Of a stretch of DNA of 37,689 nt, positions 1 through 4,998 are shown one piece after another. Source of the DNA: Desulfurococcales archaeon (GTDB lineage: Archaea; Thermoproteota; Thermoprotei_A; Sulfolobales; Acidilobaceae). Location: NCBI GenBank assembly GCA_015523445.1, contig WAKG01000015.1, forward strand, positions 1 through 37,689, in the 5' to 3' direction. Below the pieces are notes generated by a model. That model had not been told where the DNA came from. It did no database searches and saw only the letters and a program-made list of their open reading frames with translations. A program made the position numbers and the translations under genes. The first letter of the stretch is position 1. Every line of letters begins with the position of its first letter.

Positions 1-676
1 GGCTGTGCTCAAACTGGCCTTCACCCTGCCTTCCTATTAGGAAGAATGACTCTATTGGTTCCCTCACCTTGACGCCTGGGGGGACGTAGATGAATGTACC
101 TCCACTCCACAGGGCTCCGTGGAGAGCTGCAAACTTGTGGTCTGCTGGTGGGAACACCTTTAGGAAGTACTTCTTCACCAGATCCGGGTACTTCTGCACT
201 GCCTCCTCTAGGGGTAGGACTATTACTCCCTTCTTCTTGAGATACTCCTTCATCCTAGCATATACTGTCTCACTGTCGTACACAGCTACCAGGCCTGAGA
301 GGAACCTGGCCTCCAGCTCTGGCAGGCCCAGCTTCTCATAGTACTTCCTCATATAGTCAGGCAGCTCCTCCCAGTCCTGGGTGAACTCTGCCTCAGGCTT
401 CACATAGTGGGACAGGGCGTCTAGATCTATCTCCTCTATGCCGGTCAGCCAGCGGGGCATGGGTAGCTTGTAAAATAGGTCTAGGCTCCTGAGCCTGAGG
501 CGCCTCATCCAGTCGGGCTCCTTCTTTATCCTGCTGATCTCCTCTACAAGGCTCCTGGTTATCTTACCCTTCAGCTCCACTTCTGCCCTGGGTGGCTTGT
601 CTAGCCATCCTAGGATCTCGGGGCTATCAGCCCCCTTAAGAATGTCCTCCTTTATCTTAACAGCCTGCTCGGCCAC
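1..676 (-). CDS. sufB: Fe-S cluster assembly protein SufB (N-terminal 225 codons, cut by window edge)
   Basis: SufB is the scaffold subunit of the SUF Fe-S assembly machine and works with the ATPase SufC. The reading frame is open from a GTG at 676 to the window edge and is translated here from the reverse strand. Recognisable SufB blocks include WLTGIEEIDLDALSHYVKPE (about residues 60-80), an LSGLVAVYDSE stretch, AALHGALWSGGTFIYVPPGV and the closing IGRQGEGQFEHS, all typical of the N-terminal half of archaeal SufB. The start follows GGGAGGTGG (681-691 region). It lies 39 nt downstream of the sufC stop, so the two are probably co-transcribed in the order sufC-sufB. The C-terminal half with the catalytic residues is outside the window. 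No sufD can be seen. Confidence 0.95.
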   Translation of the reverse strand, partial: MAEQAVKIKEDILKGADSPEILGWLDKPPRAEVELKGKITRSLVEEISRIKKEPDWMRRLRLRSLDLFYKLPMPRWLTGIEEIDLDALSHYVKPEAEFTQDWEELPDYMRKYYEKLGLPELEARFLSGLVAVYDSETVYARMKEYLKKKGVIVLPLEEAVQKYPDLVKKYFLKVFPPADHKFAALHGALWSGGTFIYVPPGVKVREPIESFFLIGRQGEGQFEHS

Positions 677-690
677 TCCAAACCACCTCC

Positions 691-707
691 CTTTTACACT
701 GTTAAAG
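691..707. promoter_or_regulatory. operator-like palindrome in the sufC-sufB gap
   Basis: CTTTTACACTGTTAAAG is an inverted repeat with arms CTTTTAC/GTTAAAG (one mismatch) and a 3-nt centre. It lies in the 39-nt gap just ahead of the sufB ribosome binding site. It resembles the palindrome ahead of sufC. A regulatory role is inference. Confidence 0.3.
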
Positions 708-715
708 TTCAGAGG

Positions 716-1495
716 CTATATTGTAGACTCCTTACCCTCCACATACCTCCTCCTTATATACGCGTAGCCCCGCTCCTCTACAAGGTCAGCCAGCTCCGGG
801 CCGCCCTGCACGGCCACCCTCCCGTCGAGCAGCACGGTGACCATGTCGGGCTTCACATACTTGAACATCCTAGCGTAGTGTGTGATCAGCATGATGCCAT
901 GGCCCTGAGCTTTGAGGTCAACTAGGTACTCTGATACCTTCTTAACACCATCTACATCGAGCCCGCTGTCAGGCTCGTCCAGTATTATTATCTTAGGCCT
1001 GACCACTAGTGCCTGTAGGAGCTCGCTCCTCTTCTTCTCTCCGCCGCTGAACCCTACGTTAATCTCCCTCTGCAGCAGGTCTCTGGAGAGGCCTAGCTCC
1101 TCCGCTAGAGAGTACATCCTCCTAACTACCTTGGGGTCCCTCACCCTGGTGAGATCGCTGGAACCCTGCCTCTTGTTGAGGGCAGCGATCATGAGGGTGG
1201 TCAGCCTGACACCGGGTATCTGTGGGGGATCCTGGAGAGCCATGAATAGCCCCTTTAGAGCCCTCTCCTCGGTGGGTAGGTCTAGTATACTCTCGCCGTC
1301 AAGCCTTATATCGCCCTGCTCGACCTCATACCCCTCTCTACCCATTACGGTGTAGGCTAGCGTGCTCTTCCCGCTCCCGTTTGGACCCATTATGGCGTGT
1401 ATGGCCCCGTAGCCTACGTTTAGCGAGACGCCCTTGAGCACCTTCTTGCCGTAGACGTTGACGTGGAGGTCAACTACCTCTAAACCCTTCGACAC
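716..1495 (-). CDS. sufC: Fe-S cluster assembly ATPase SufC
   Basis: ABC-type ATPase that powers the SufBC(D) scaffold in the cytoplasm. It has 259 residues, the family's usual size. Walker A is GPNGSGKST (about 37-45), the Q-loop region is ALQDPPQIPG, the ABC signature is GFSGGEKKRSEL (about 148-159), Walker B with the catalytic Glu is IIILDEPDSGLD, and the switch His is in LITHYARM. There are no membrane segments, as expected for the soluble SufC branch. The GTG start at 1495 follows GGTGAG. It is the first gene of a sufC-sufB unit. Its promoter region is shared with the divergent thioredoxin-like gene and contains a near-perfect TTTAAC/GTTAAA palindrome just upstream of the ribosome binding site. 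Confidence 0.97.
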   Translation of the reverse strand: MSKGLEVVDLHVNVYGKKVLKGVSLNVGYGAIHAIMGPNGSGKSTLAYTVMGREGYEVEQGDIRLDGESILDLPTEERALKGLFMALQDPPQIPGVRLTTLMIAALNKRQGSSDLTRVRDPKVVRRMYSLAEELGLSRDLLQREINVGFSGGEKKRSELLQALVVRPKIIILDEPDSGLDVDGVKKVSEYLVDLKAQGHGIMLITHYARMFKYVKPDMVTVLLDGRVAVQGGPELADLVEERGYAYIRRRYVEGKESTI

Positions 1496-1505
1496 GGTCG
1501 CTCAC

Positions 1506-1523
1506 CTTTAACGCGTGTTAAAC
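1506..1523. promoter_or_regulatory. operator-like palindrome upstream of sufC
   Basis: CTTTAACGCGTGTTAAAC forms arms CTTTAAC/GTTAAA around GCGT. It lies between the sufC TATA-like element and its ribosome binding site, at about the expected transcription start, where archaeal repressors usually bind. A similar element precedes sufB. Confidence 0.4.
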
Positions 1524-1538
1524 ACCTAGGCGGGGGGC

Positions 1539-1555
1539 GCTTAAATGCTTTAACA
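1539..1555. promoter_or_regulatory. bidirectional TATA region between sufC and the thioredoxin-like gene
   Basis: CGCTTAAATGCTTTAAC can be read as CTTAAATG on the plus strand (about 50 nt before the plus-strand start at 1593) and as GCATTTAAG on the minus strand (about 45 nt before the sufC start). Both spacings suit an archaeal TATA box plus a short leader. Confidence 0.45.
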
Positions 1556-1592
1556 AGGACATGCAAATAACAAGGCCAGCCAGGTGGTAAGA

Positions 1593-2339
1593 GTGAGAGT
1601 AGAGATATTAATTCACCCAACATGCGCCACCAGCTATAAAGTAGTCAAACACCTACACTCAAAGAGGCTCCTAGGCAAGGCAGAGCTAGCCCCCACCTCC
1701 AGTCCAAGACACGCATTCAGGGCCCGAGTATGGAGCGTGCCCTGGATAATTGTAGATGGGATACCTGCTGCAACAGACCCCGTAACGCCCGAGGAGGTCG
1801 AATCGATAATATTAGAGGGTAAGGCAGAGATACCAAGAGACCCGGTAAAAGCGTTCATGGAGGCAGTCCTACACAGCGCCTACGCGGCGAGCGTCGCAGT
1901 AGTCCACGGTAGCATAAACCCCGTCTTAGATGAGGACCTAGCAAGCGCCGCGCTCAGGACACCCCTAGGAGGACCCAGCCCAGGCCAGCTCAGGATACAC
2001 GATACAGTATACATGGAGTGGAGTAACATGCTTGTTAGGGCACTAGCGATCAGCCTGGTAAGGGAGCTATGGTGGGCTACACGAGGCTCTCCACCAAGCC
2101 TAGTCGAGCTAGGCAACCTAGAGGCAATAGCAGGTACATGGCTACTAGCCAAGGCTAGTATAGGAAGGGCAGGACTCCCAGGCGACCCAAGTAGCCGGGA
2201 AGTCAAGGGAGCTGGAGAGCTGGCCGAGTTCCTCTCAAAGACCTACAATAGCCTGGTTAAGAGGGTGGAGAGGGAGCAGAAGATGATACTGGGGGACAAA
2301 GAGTACTGGAGGCTTATCGAGGATCTAGGGCTAAACTAG
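1593..2339 (+). CDS. thioredoxin-fold protein with a monothiol CxxS motif and a helical C-terminal domain
   Basis: Uncharacterised 248-residue protein. The N-terminus reads as a thioredoxin/glutaredoxin fold: a beta strand (VEILIHP), then CATS, a Cys-x-x-Ser monothiol active site at about residues 10-13, and further on VPWIIVDG, the usual cis-proline strand. The remaining 160 residues look helical and have no recognised motif. I chose GTG 1593 because GGTGGT (1583-1588) sits at good spacing before it; a GTG at 1584 is possible but overlaps that site. The gene is divergent from sufC, so a role in Fe-S or thiol redox chemistry is plausible but inferred. It ends tail-to-tail with the next gene, overlapping by 4 nt. 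Confidence 0.8.
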   Translation: MRVEILIHPTCATSYKVVKHLHSKRLLGKAELAPTSSPRHAFRARVWSVPWIIVDGIPAATDPVTPEEVESIILEGKAEIPRDPVKAFMEAVLHSAYAASVAVVHGSINPVLDEDLASAALRTPLGGPSPGQLRIHDTVYMEWSNMLVRALAISLVRELWWATRGSPPSLVELGNLEAIAGTWLLAKASIGRAGLPGDPSSREVKGAGELAEFLSKTYNSLVKRVEREQKMILGDKEYWRLIEDLGLN

Positions 2340-2620
2340 CGGTGGCCATGATGCGCAGGGCCATGTACATGACCAGTCACCCTAAAAATCCTATAACTAA
2401 ATCGACACTGTCCCAATAGCCTATTTAACCCTCCTTTCTCAATCCAAGCCCTAGCCTCCTCGAGGCTCCTCCACATAACCAGTATCCAAGGCTTGCCATC
2501 AAGATCCTCGATAGTAATAGCTGCATGAACCCCATCAATCTTTGAGAAAGAATCTAAAACTCTAGGCACGTCAATCGAGCCACACTCAACCCCAACTAAA
2601 ATCGATACCCGCGGAGGCAT
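2336..2620 (-). CDS. small hypothetical protein, probably ferredoxin-like alpha/beta fold
   Basis: A 94-residue protein I do not recognise. Its pattern of strands and helices (RVSILVGVE, then VPRVLDSFSKIDGV, AAITIEDLDG, PWILVMW, LEEARAWIEKG, FSYRIFRVTG) resembles a beta-alpha-beta-beta-alpha-beta small domain, as in ACT or ferredoxin-like folds. The tail is His-rich (HVHGPAHHGHR). ATG 2620 is chosen because GGTGG lies 6-7 nt upstream; an in-frame ATG at 2632 would put that site inside the gene. It is convergent with the thioredoxin-like gene. No function can be given. Confidence 0.6.
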   Translation of the reverse strand: MPPRVSILVGVECGSIDVPRVLDSFSKIDGVHAAITIEDLDGKPWILVMWRSLEEARAWIEKGGLNRLLGQCRFSYRIFRVTGHVHGPAHHGHR

Positions 2621-2683
2621 AATATCCACCATGACATCTATAGAGGCCCCTGAATGGAGGTAATAATTATGAGGTAGGATAAC

Positions 2684-2693
2684 ACTTAAACCC
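2684..2693. promoter_or_regulatory. TATA-like element between a small minus-strand gene and tRNA-Trp
   Basis: CTTAAACCCC on the plus strand lies about 35 nt before tRNA-Trp. Its complement (GTTTAAG) could serve the minus-strand gene starting at 2620. This rests on spacing only. Confidence 0.3.
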
Positions 2694-2722
2694 CCGACAT
2701 GTAATCAATCCCTATAGCGGGT

Positions 2723-2817
2723 GGGCCCGTAGCTCAGCCAGGCAGAGCGGCGGACCCCACAGGGGGCCGAGGCTCCAGACCCGTAGGTCGGGGGTTCGAA
2801 TCCCCTCGGGCCCACCA
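2723..2817 (+). tRNA. tRNA-Trp(CCA) with an 18-nt intron at position 30/31
   Basis: Acceptor arms GGGCCCG (2723-2729) and CGGGCCC (2807-2813), D arm GCTC/GAGC, T loop TTCGAAT, discriminator A and an encoded CCA (2815-2817). The unspliced anticodon arm is impossible. Removing 2754-2771 gives GCGGG-CTCCAGA-CCCGT with anticodon CCA at 2775-2777 and variable loop AGGTC. The flanks form a textbook bulge-helix-bulge: outer helix GAG/CTC, central 4-bp helix CGGC/GCCG, 3-nt bulges GGA and AGG, and intron helix CCCC/GGGG. Cuts after the second bulge base give exactly this intron. The common long 37/38 intron of archaeal tRNA-Trp is absent. Confidence 0.93.
2754..2771 (+). other. tRNA-Trp intron (30/31)
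   Basis: Intron ACCCCACAGGGGGCCGAG, bounded by the two 3-nt bulges of a perfect bulge-helix-bulge splice motif. Its removal restores a 5-bp anticodon stem identical to that of tRNA-Lys in this window. Confidence 0.88.
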
Positions 2818-2858
2818 CACTCTGCGAGGGCTCCTAACCCCCGTCCATATATACTAGG

Positions 2859-2867
2859 CTTTAAAAC
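2859..2867 (+). promoter_or_regulatory. TATA box of the gene at 2920
   Basis: CTTTAAAAC lies 53 nt before the ATG at 2920, allowing a short leader with the ribosome binding site GGGTGG. Confidence 0.5.
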
Positions 2868-2919
2868 ATATTATTCCATCCATACAATACAATTACATCA
2901 TGGCACCGGGTGGCACGAT

Positions 2920-3294
2920 ATGCCCACCAAGCCCTACATAGGGGACGTCCTACACTTTAAAGACGACGAGATCATAATCTATGGGATAGGGAAGCCGAAA
3001 ACACTCAAACTACCAGAAGAGGTACACAGATGGCTCAAGGAGAGCTACGCCGCAAAAAGGATACTAGAGGAGCTAGTCACACACTACAAGTTCAGGGCAA
3101 GACTAAGCCACCCAGCAAGCCTAAGAAGCCTAATACTCCTCCTCTACGCCAGGGCACACGGGATCCCACCATACAAGGTAGCAAGGAAATACGGGATAGC
3201 ACCCGAGCAACTATACAGGATGGAGAGAGGACTCAAAAAAGACAACCTATACGACTTCACAATGAACCTACTCTCACTAGAAGCAACATCGTGA
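2920..3294 (+). CDS. hypothetical protein with a possible C-terminal helix-turn-helix
   Basis: A 124-residue protein I do not recognise. The N-terminal 30 residues are beta-rich (GDVLHFKDDEIIIYGIG). The rest is basic and helical, and YKVARKYGIAPEQLYRMERG (about 89-108) has the spacing of a helix-turn-helix, suggesting a small DNA-binding protein. ATG 2920 follows GGGTGG at about 8 nt and a TATA box at 2859. The gene sits alone between tRNA-Trp and tRNA-Asn. Its codon use is richer in A (ACA, CCA, AAA) than that of the ribosomal genes. Whether it is a remnant of something inserted between the tRNAs cannot be told from the sequence. Confidence 0.65.
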   Translation: MPTKPYIGDVLHFKDDEIIIYGIGKPKTLKLPEEVHRWLKESYAAKRILEELVTHYKFRARLSHPASLRSLILLLYARAHGIPPYKVARKYGIAPEQLYRMERGLKKDNLYDFTMNLLSLEATS

Positions 3295-3303
3295 AGGTAA
3301 CCC

Positions 3304-3311
3304 ATATAAAA
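3304..3311 (+). promoter_or_regulatory. TATA box of tRNA-Asn
   Basis: ATATAAAA ends 30 nt before the tRNA-Asn 5' end at 3341, the expected archaeal distance. Confidence 0.6.
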
Positions 3312-3340
3312 CCCACCACCTGGAACCTATAGGCACGGGC

Positions 3341-3417
3341 GCCGGGGTAGCTCAGCTAGGTAGAGCGCCGGGCTGTTAACCCGGTGGTCGGGGGTTCAAG
3401 TCCCCTCCCCGGCGCCA
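3341..3417 (+). tRNA. tRNA-Asn(GTT)
   Basis: Complete intron-free cloverleaf. Acceptor GCCGGGG (3341-3347) pairs with CCCCGGC (3407-3413). The D arm is GCTC/GAGC, anticodon stem CCGGG/CCCGG, loop CTGTTAA with GTT at 3375-3377, variable loop TGGTC, T loop TTCAAGT, discriminator G, and encoded CCA at 3415-3417. It decodes AAY codons. Confidence 0.97.
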
Positions 3418-3579
3418 GAAACCATGATACAGATATCCAAAACAATCAGAATCAATCAAATACTCAACCACCACCTAGCCTCATTCCTCACTCGAATCCC
3501 CAATCAGTAAATACTATTACTATATGCCACTGACTGCATAGAAGCGTATATCAAGAATAGTACCAAGGGGTTAGGTATT
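3418..3579. other. AT-rich spacer, nothing recognised
   Basis: 162 nt between tRNA-Asn and the next small gene. TATATC at about 3547 could be the TATA element of the gene at 3580. I see no RNA fold or box motifs on either strand. Confidence 0.4.
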
Positions 3580-3909
3580 ATGCCTAGAGGAGACCTCCCA
3601 CTAGTCCTTATAGCCAGATTCTATGGGAGTAGTAGAGGTTGCTTCAAGGCAGGTGATACCCTAAGAGGTTTAGACGCCAATTACTCAACATACTATCGTA
3701 AGTTGGAAGATCGAGTTATGTATGTGAGGGTGTTGTTGGGGGTCTATCATTCCTGGATGCCTGAGAACGTTAGGAGGGCTATAGTGGAGGCTATAGATAG
3801 CGCTGAGGCTGTGAAGGCCTCCCTGGCGAGGGAGGTGGACCCTGTCCTAAGGAGCCTGGCCAACAGGTCCCAGGCTGGCCTGGAGGCCAGGGTGTTAGAG
3901 AAGGCCTGA
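3580..3909 (+). CDS. small hypothetical protein
   Basis: A 109-residue reading frame I do not recognise. It has a mixed N-terminal part and a helical, charged C-terminal half (VRRAIVEAIDSAEAVKASLA, residues about 64-83) with codon use like that of neighbouring genes. ATG 3580 has AAGGGG at 3567-3572 upstream at acceptable spacing. An internal ATG at 3718 (MYVRVLLGVYH) is an alternative if only the second half is real. It stands alone upstream of the long gene-free interval. A real but uncharacterised gene is somewhat more likely than not. Confidence 0.45.
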   Translation: MPRGDLPLVLIARFYGSSRGCFKAGDTLRGLDANYSTYYRKLEDRVMYVRVLLGVYHSWMPENVRRAIVEAIDSAEAVKASLAREVDPVLRSLANRSQAGLEARVLEKA

Positions 3910-3995
3910 ATCGCTCCAGCCCAAGTTTTCCCCCTAACACCCTGGGTGTAGTGTTTCCCTCTTCTTTAGGCTGAGGTGTGCTGGGATTGTGTGTT

Positions 3996-4067
3996 GGGGC
4001 GGCGGGTGTGATGATCGAGGCACGAGCTGACCTGTGATGTACGCTCGCTGCGCTGACCCGCCGCCCC
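3996..4067 (+). ncRNA. box C/D guide RNA with dual 12-nt guides
   Basis: All parts of an archaeal C/D sRNA are present in order: terminal stem GGGGCGGCGGG (3996-4006), C box GTGATGA (4008-4014), 12-nt guide TCGAGGCACGAG (4015-4026), D' box CTGA (4027-4030), 3-nt spacer, C' box GTGATGT (4034-4040), 12-nt guide ACGCTCGCTGCG (4041-4052), D box CTGA (4053-4056) and the perfectly complementary stem CCCGCCGCCCC (4057-4067). C and D together give the kink-turn bound by L7Ae, so it should direct 2'-O-methylation with Nop5 and fibrillarin. By the N+5 rule the target bases pair with A4022 and C4048. The targets cannot be identified here. The 11-bp stem is longer than is usual for the family. A TATA-like CTTTAGG lies about 27 nt upstream (3964-3970). 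Confidence 0.85.
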
Positions 4068-4280
4068 CTGTATACTCTGTGTGCTTAGGCCCAATAAGCC
4101 CTACGCTCTGCTTAGCCCCGCATTAGAATAGTTAGATCTCGTAGGCAGTAAACGCTAAAACAAATTCTTCATAGCCTCCAATACTCAGCTTGATGAGCCC
4201 TCTAGGGGGCGGAGAGGCTCTATGAGGTCTCCCTGGAGAGTGTATGATTCGTTTTATAAGCATGGAAGTCAATATTGTAT
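4068..4280. other. gene-free spacer with one imperfect hairpin
   Basis: No credible reading frame. Arms GAGCCCTCT (4195-4203) and AGAGGCTC (4213-4220) pair with one bulged C, followed by a small TCTCC/GGAGA palindrome. A TATA box at its right end precedes the first pseudoknot-like repeat. Nothing else is recognised. Confidence 0.4.
4252..4259 (+). promoter_or_regulatory. TATA box ahead of repeat copy 1
   Basis: TTTTATAA lies 22 nt before GACGG at 4281, the first paired base of repeat copy 1. This is the distance expected if transcription began at or near the repeat. No open reading frame follows, so a non-coding transcript is the simplest reading. Confidence 0.45.
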
Positions 4281-4358
4281 GACGGCCGAGGCGGGTGGCT
4301 ATGATCCTTCCCGGCTCTCCGGGGTAAGCTTGCCCGTCGGATGAGTGCTACTCTCTCT
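4281..4358 (+). repeat. GC-rich repeat, copy 1 (divergent)
   Basis: First of five copies with the order box1 (GCCGAG) - stem 1 - variable loop - stem 1' - box2 (GGATGAGTGC). Here stem 1 is GGCGGGT (4290-4296) with GCCCGTC (4332-4338), including two G-T pairs. The loop holds its own hairpin CCCGG-CTCT-CCGGG. Box2 is GGATGAGTGC (4339-4348). The second, pseudoknot-forming stem of the other copies is not evident, so this copy is degenerate or folds differently. Confidence 0.5.
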
Positions 4359-4395
4359 GTAATCTTTAAATTCTAAACGGGGTCTAAAGTGAATT

Positions 4396-4470
4396 GGGTG
4401 GAGGCCCCGGGACTGCGGGGGTGTACCGGGGTCCCGGATGACGCATCCCCCGCATACTCTATGTCTACCC
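4396..4470 (+). repeat. GC-rich pseudoknot-forming repeat, copy 2
   Basis: Stem 1: CCGGGAC (4407-4413) with GTCCCGG (4431-4437). Stem 2: TGCGGGGG (4414-4421) with CCCCCGCA (4447-4454). The 5' strand of stem 2 lies in the loop of stem 1 and its partner lies downstream, which defines an H-type pseudoknot. Box2 is GGATGACGCAT (4436-4446). An outer helix GGGTGGA (4396-4402)/TCTACCC (4464-4470) closes the unit. A simple hairpin CCCCGG/CCGGGG is a competing fold. Confidence 0.6.
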
Positions 4471-4527
4471 ATACCCCCCAGCGGCCACAGTTAAACATTA
4501 ATGTTGCATCGTAAACCGGCAATACTT

Positions 4528-4598
4528 GCCGAGTCCCGGGCGGGTAGCGGGGGCACCCCCGGGCCCCGGATGAGGCATCCCCGCACCCTCTACCCGCC
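4528..4598 (+). repeat. GC-rich pseudoknot-forming repeat, copy 3
   Basis: Box1 GCCGAG (4528-4533). Stem 2 is GCGGGG (4547-4552) with CCCCGC (4579-4584). Box2 is GGATGAGGCAT (4568-4578), with the same spacing to stem 2' as in copy 2. Stem 1 is weaker: CCGGGC (4536-4541) with GCCCCGG (4563-4569), one bulge. An additional perfect 9-bp helix GGCGGGTAG (4539-4547)/CTACCCGCC (4590-4598) closes the 3' end. Confidence 0.55.
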
Positions 4599-4659
4599 AA
4601 TTCCATATTCAACATAGCGGTCCTCTACAGTATCCTATCCTAAGGGTATTACTCTTCCA

Positions 4660-4728
4660 GGGGAGGGCACGGACTCATCCGGCCTGGGATATAGCGGCCC
4701 TCCCCCAAGGAGTTTCCCAGGCCTCGCC
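4660..4728 (-). repeat. GC-rich pseudoknot-forming repeat, copy 4 (inverted)
   Basis: This copy has the clearest fold. Read on the minus strand: GGCGA, stem 1 GGCCTGGGA (4723-4715), stem 2 GGGGAGGGC (4705-4697), stem 1' TCCCAGGCC (4689-4681), box2 GGATGAGTCCGT (4680-4669), stem 2' GCCCTCCCC (4668-4660). Both stems are perfect 9-bp helices and their sequences differ from those in the other copies, so pairing is kept while sequence changes. Confidence 0.65.
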
Positions 4729-4752
4729 ATGTGGTTATTTTTAAGCTGAATG

Positions 4753-4775
4753 ATTATAATAAATTTTATTATAAT
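4753..4775. repeat. perfect AT-only palindrome, 11-bp arms
   Basis: ATTATAATAAA (4753-4763) and its exact reverse complement (4765-4775) around a single T. It is composed only of A and T, lies in an otherwise GC-rich stretch, and falls exactly between the two inverted repeat copies. Confidence 0.8.
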
Positions 4776-4779
4776 AGAT

Positions 4780-4836
4780 GTGGGGGACGCACTCATCCGG
4801 TACCCGGGTACCCCCCACGCCTCCCCGGGCCTCGGC
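4780..4836 (-). repeat. GC-rich pseudoknot-forming repeat, copy 5 (inverted)
   Basis: Minus strand: box1 GCCGA (4836-4832), stem 1 GGCCCGGG (4831-4824) with CCCGGGTACC (4808-4799; a TA bulge), stem 2 GTGGGGGG (4818-4811) with TCCCCCAC (4787-4780), box2 GGATGAGTGCG (4798-4788). TTATAAAT directly precedes box1. Same architecture as copies 2-4. Confidence 0.6.
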
Positions 4837-4998
4837 ATTTATAAGTAATATGATGATAGTATCCTTTTAAATGTAATTGGTCTGTGTTGTGAAGCTTTGC
4901 TAAGGGTATTAATATTTTTAGTTGGGGATGGGTTTAGAATTAAGGGTTGCGGTAGCTAGTTGATCAATGGGTGATGGGGTGCGAAGGGTTTGACTTTG

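Noticed and set aside
2723-2817. Unspliced reading of the tRNA with loop CCCCACA
   Set aside because: It lacks U33 and breaks the 3' anticodon stem; the bulge-helix-bulge and spliced CCA anticodon explain all bases.
3936-3965. ACACC/GGTGT hairpin followed by T-rich DNA as a terminator of the gene at 3580
   Set aside because: Archaeal termination depends mainly on T runs, and the T-rich stretch is interrupted; too weak to call.
4191-4240. TTGATGA near 4190 as a C/D RNA
   Set aside because: The following CTGG is not a D box, spacing is irregular, and the nearby hairpin would block the guide.
4396-4836. Hammerhead ribozyme, suggested by GGATGAGTCCGT
   Set aside because: The strict CUGANGA core is not met and no GAA segment or GUC cleavage triplet is in place.
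4281-4836. CRISPR array
   Set aside because: Copies are in both orientations, vary in sequence and have irregular spacing.
4373-4838. Two minus-strand reading frames (80 and 67 residues) in the repeat region
   Set aside because: They are read through the GC-rich repeats, contain the repeated peptide DASSG from the repeat itself, lack ribosome binding sites and have abnormal composition.
4849-4950. ATGATGA at 4849-4855 as the C box of a second C/D RNA
   Set aside because: No CTGA D or D' box at a suitable distance and no closing stem.
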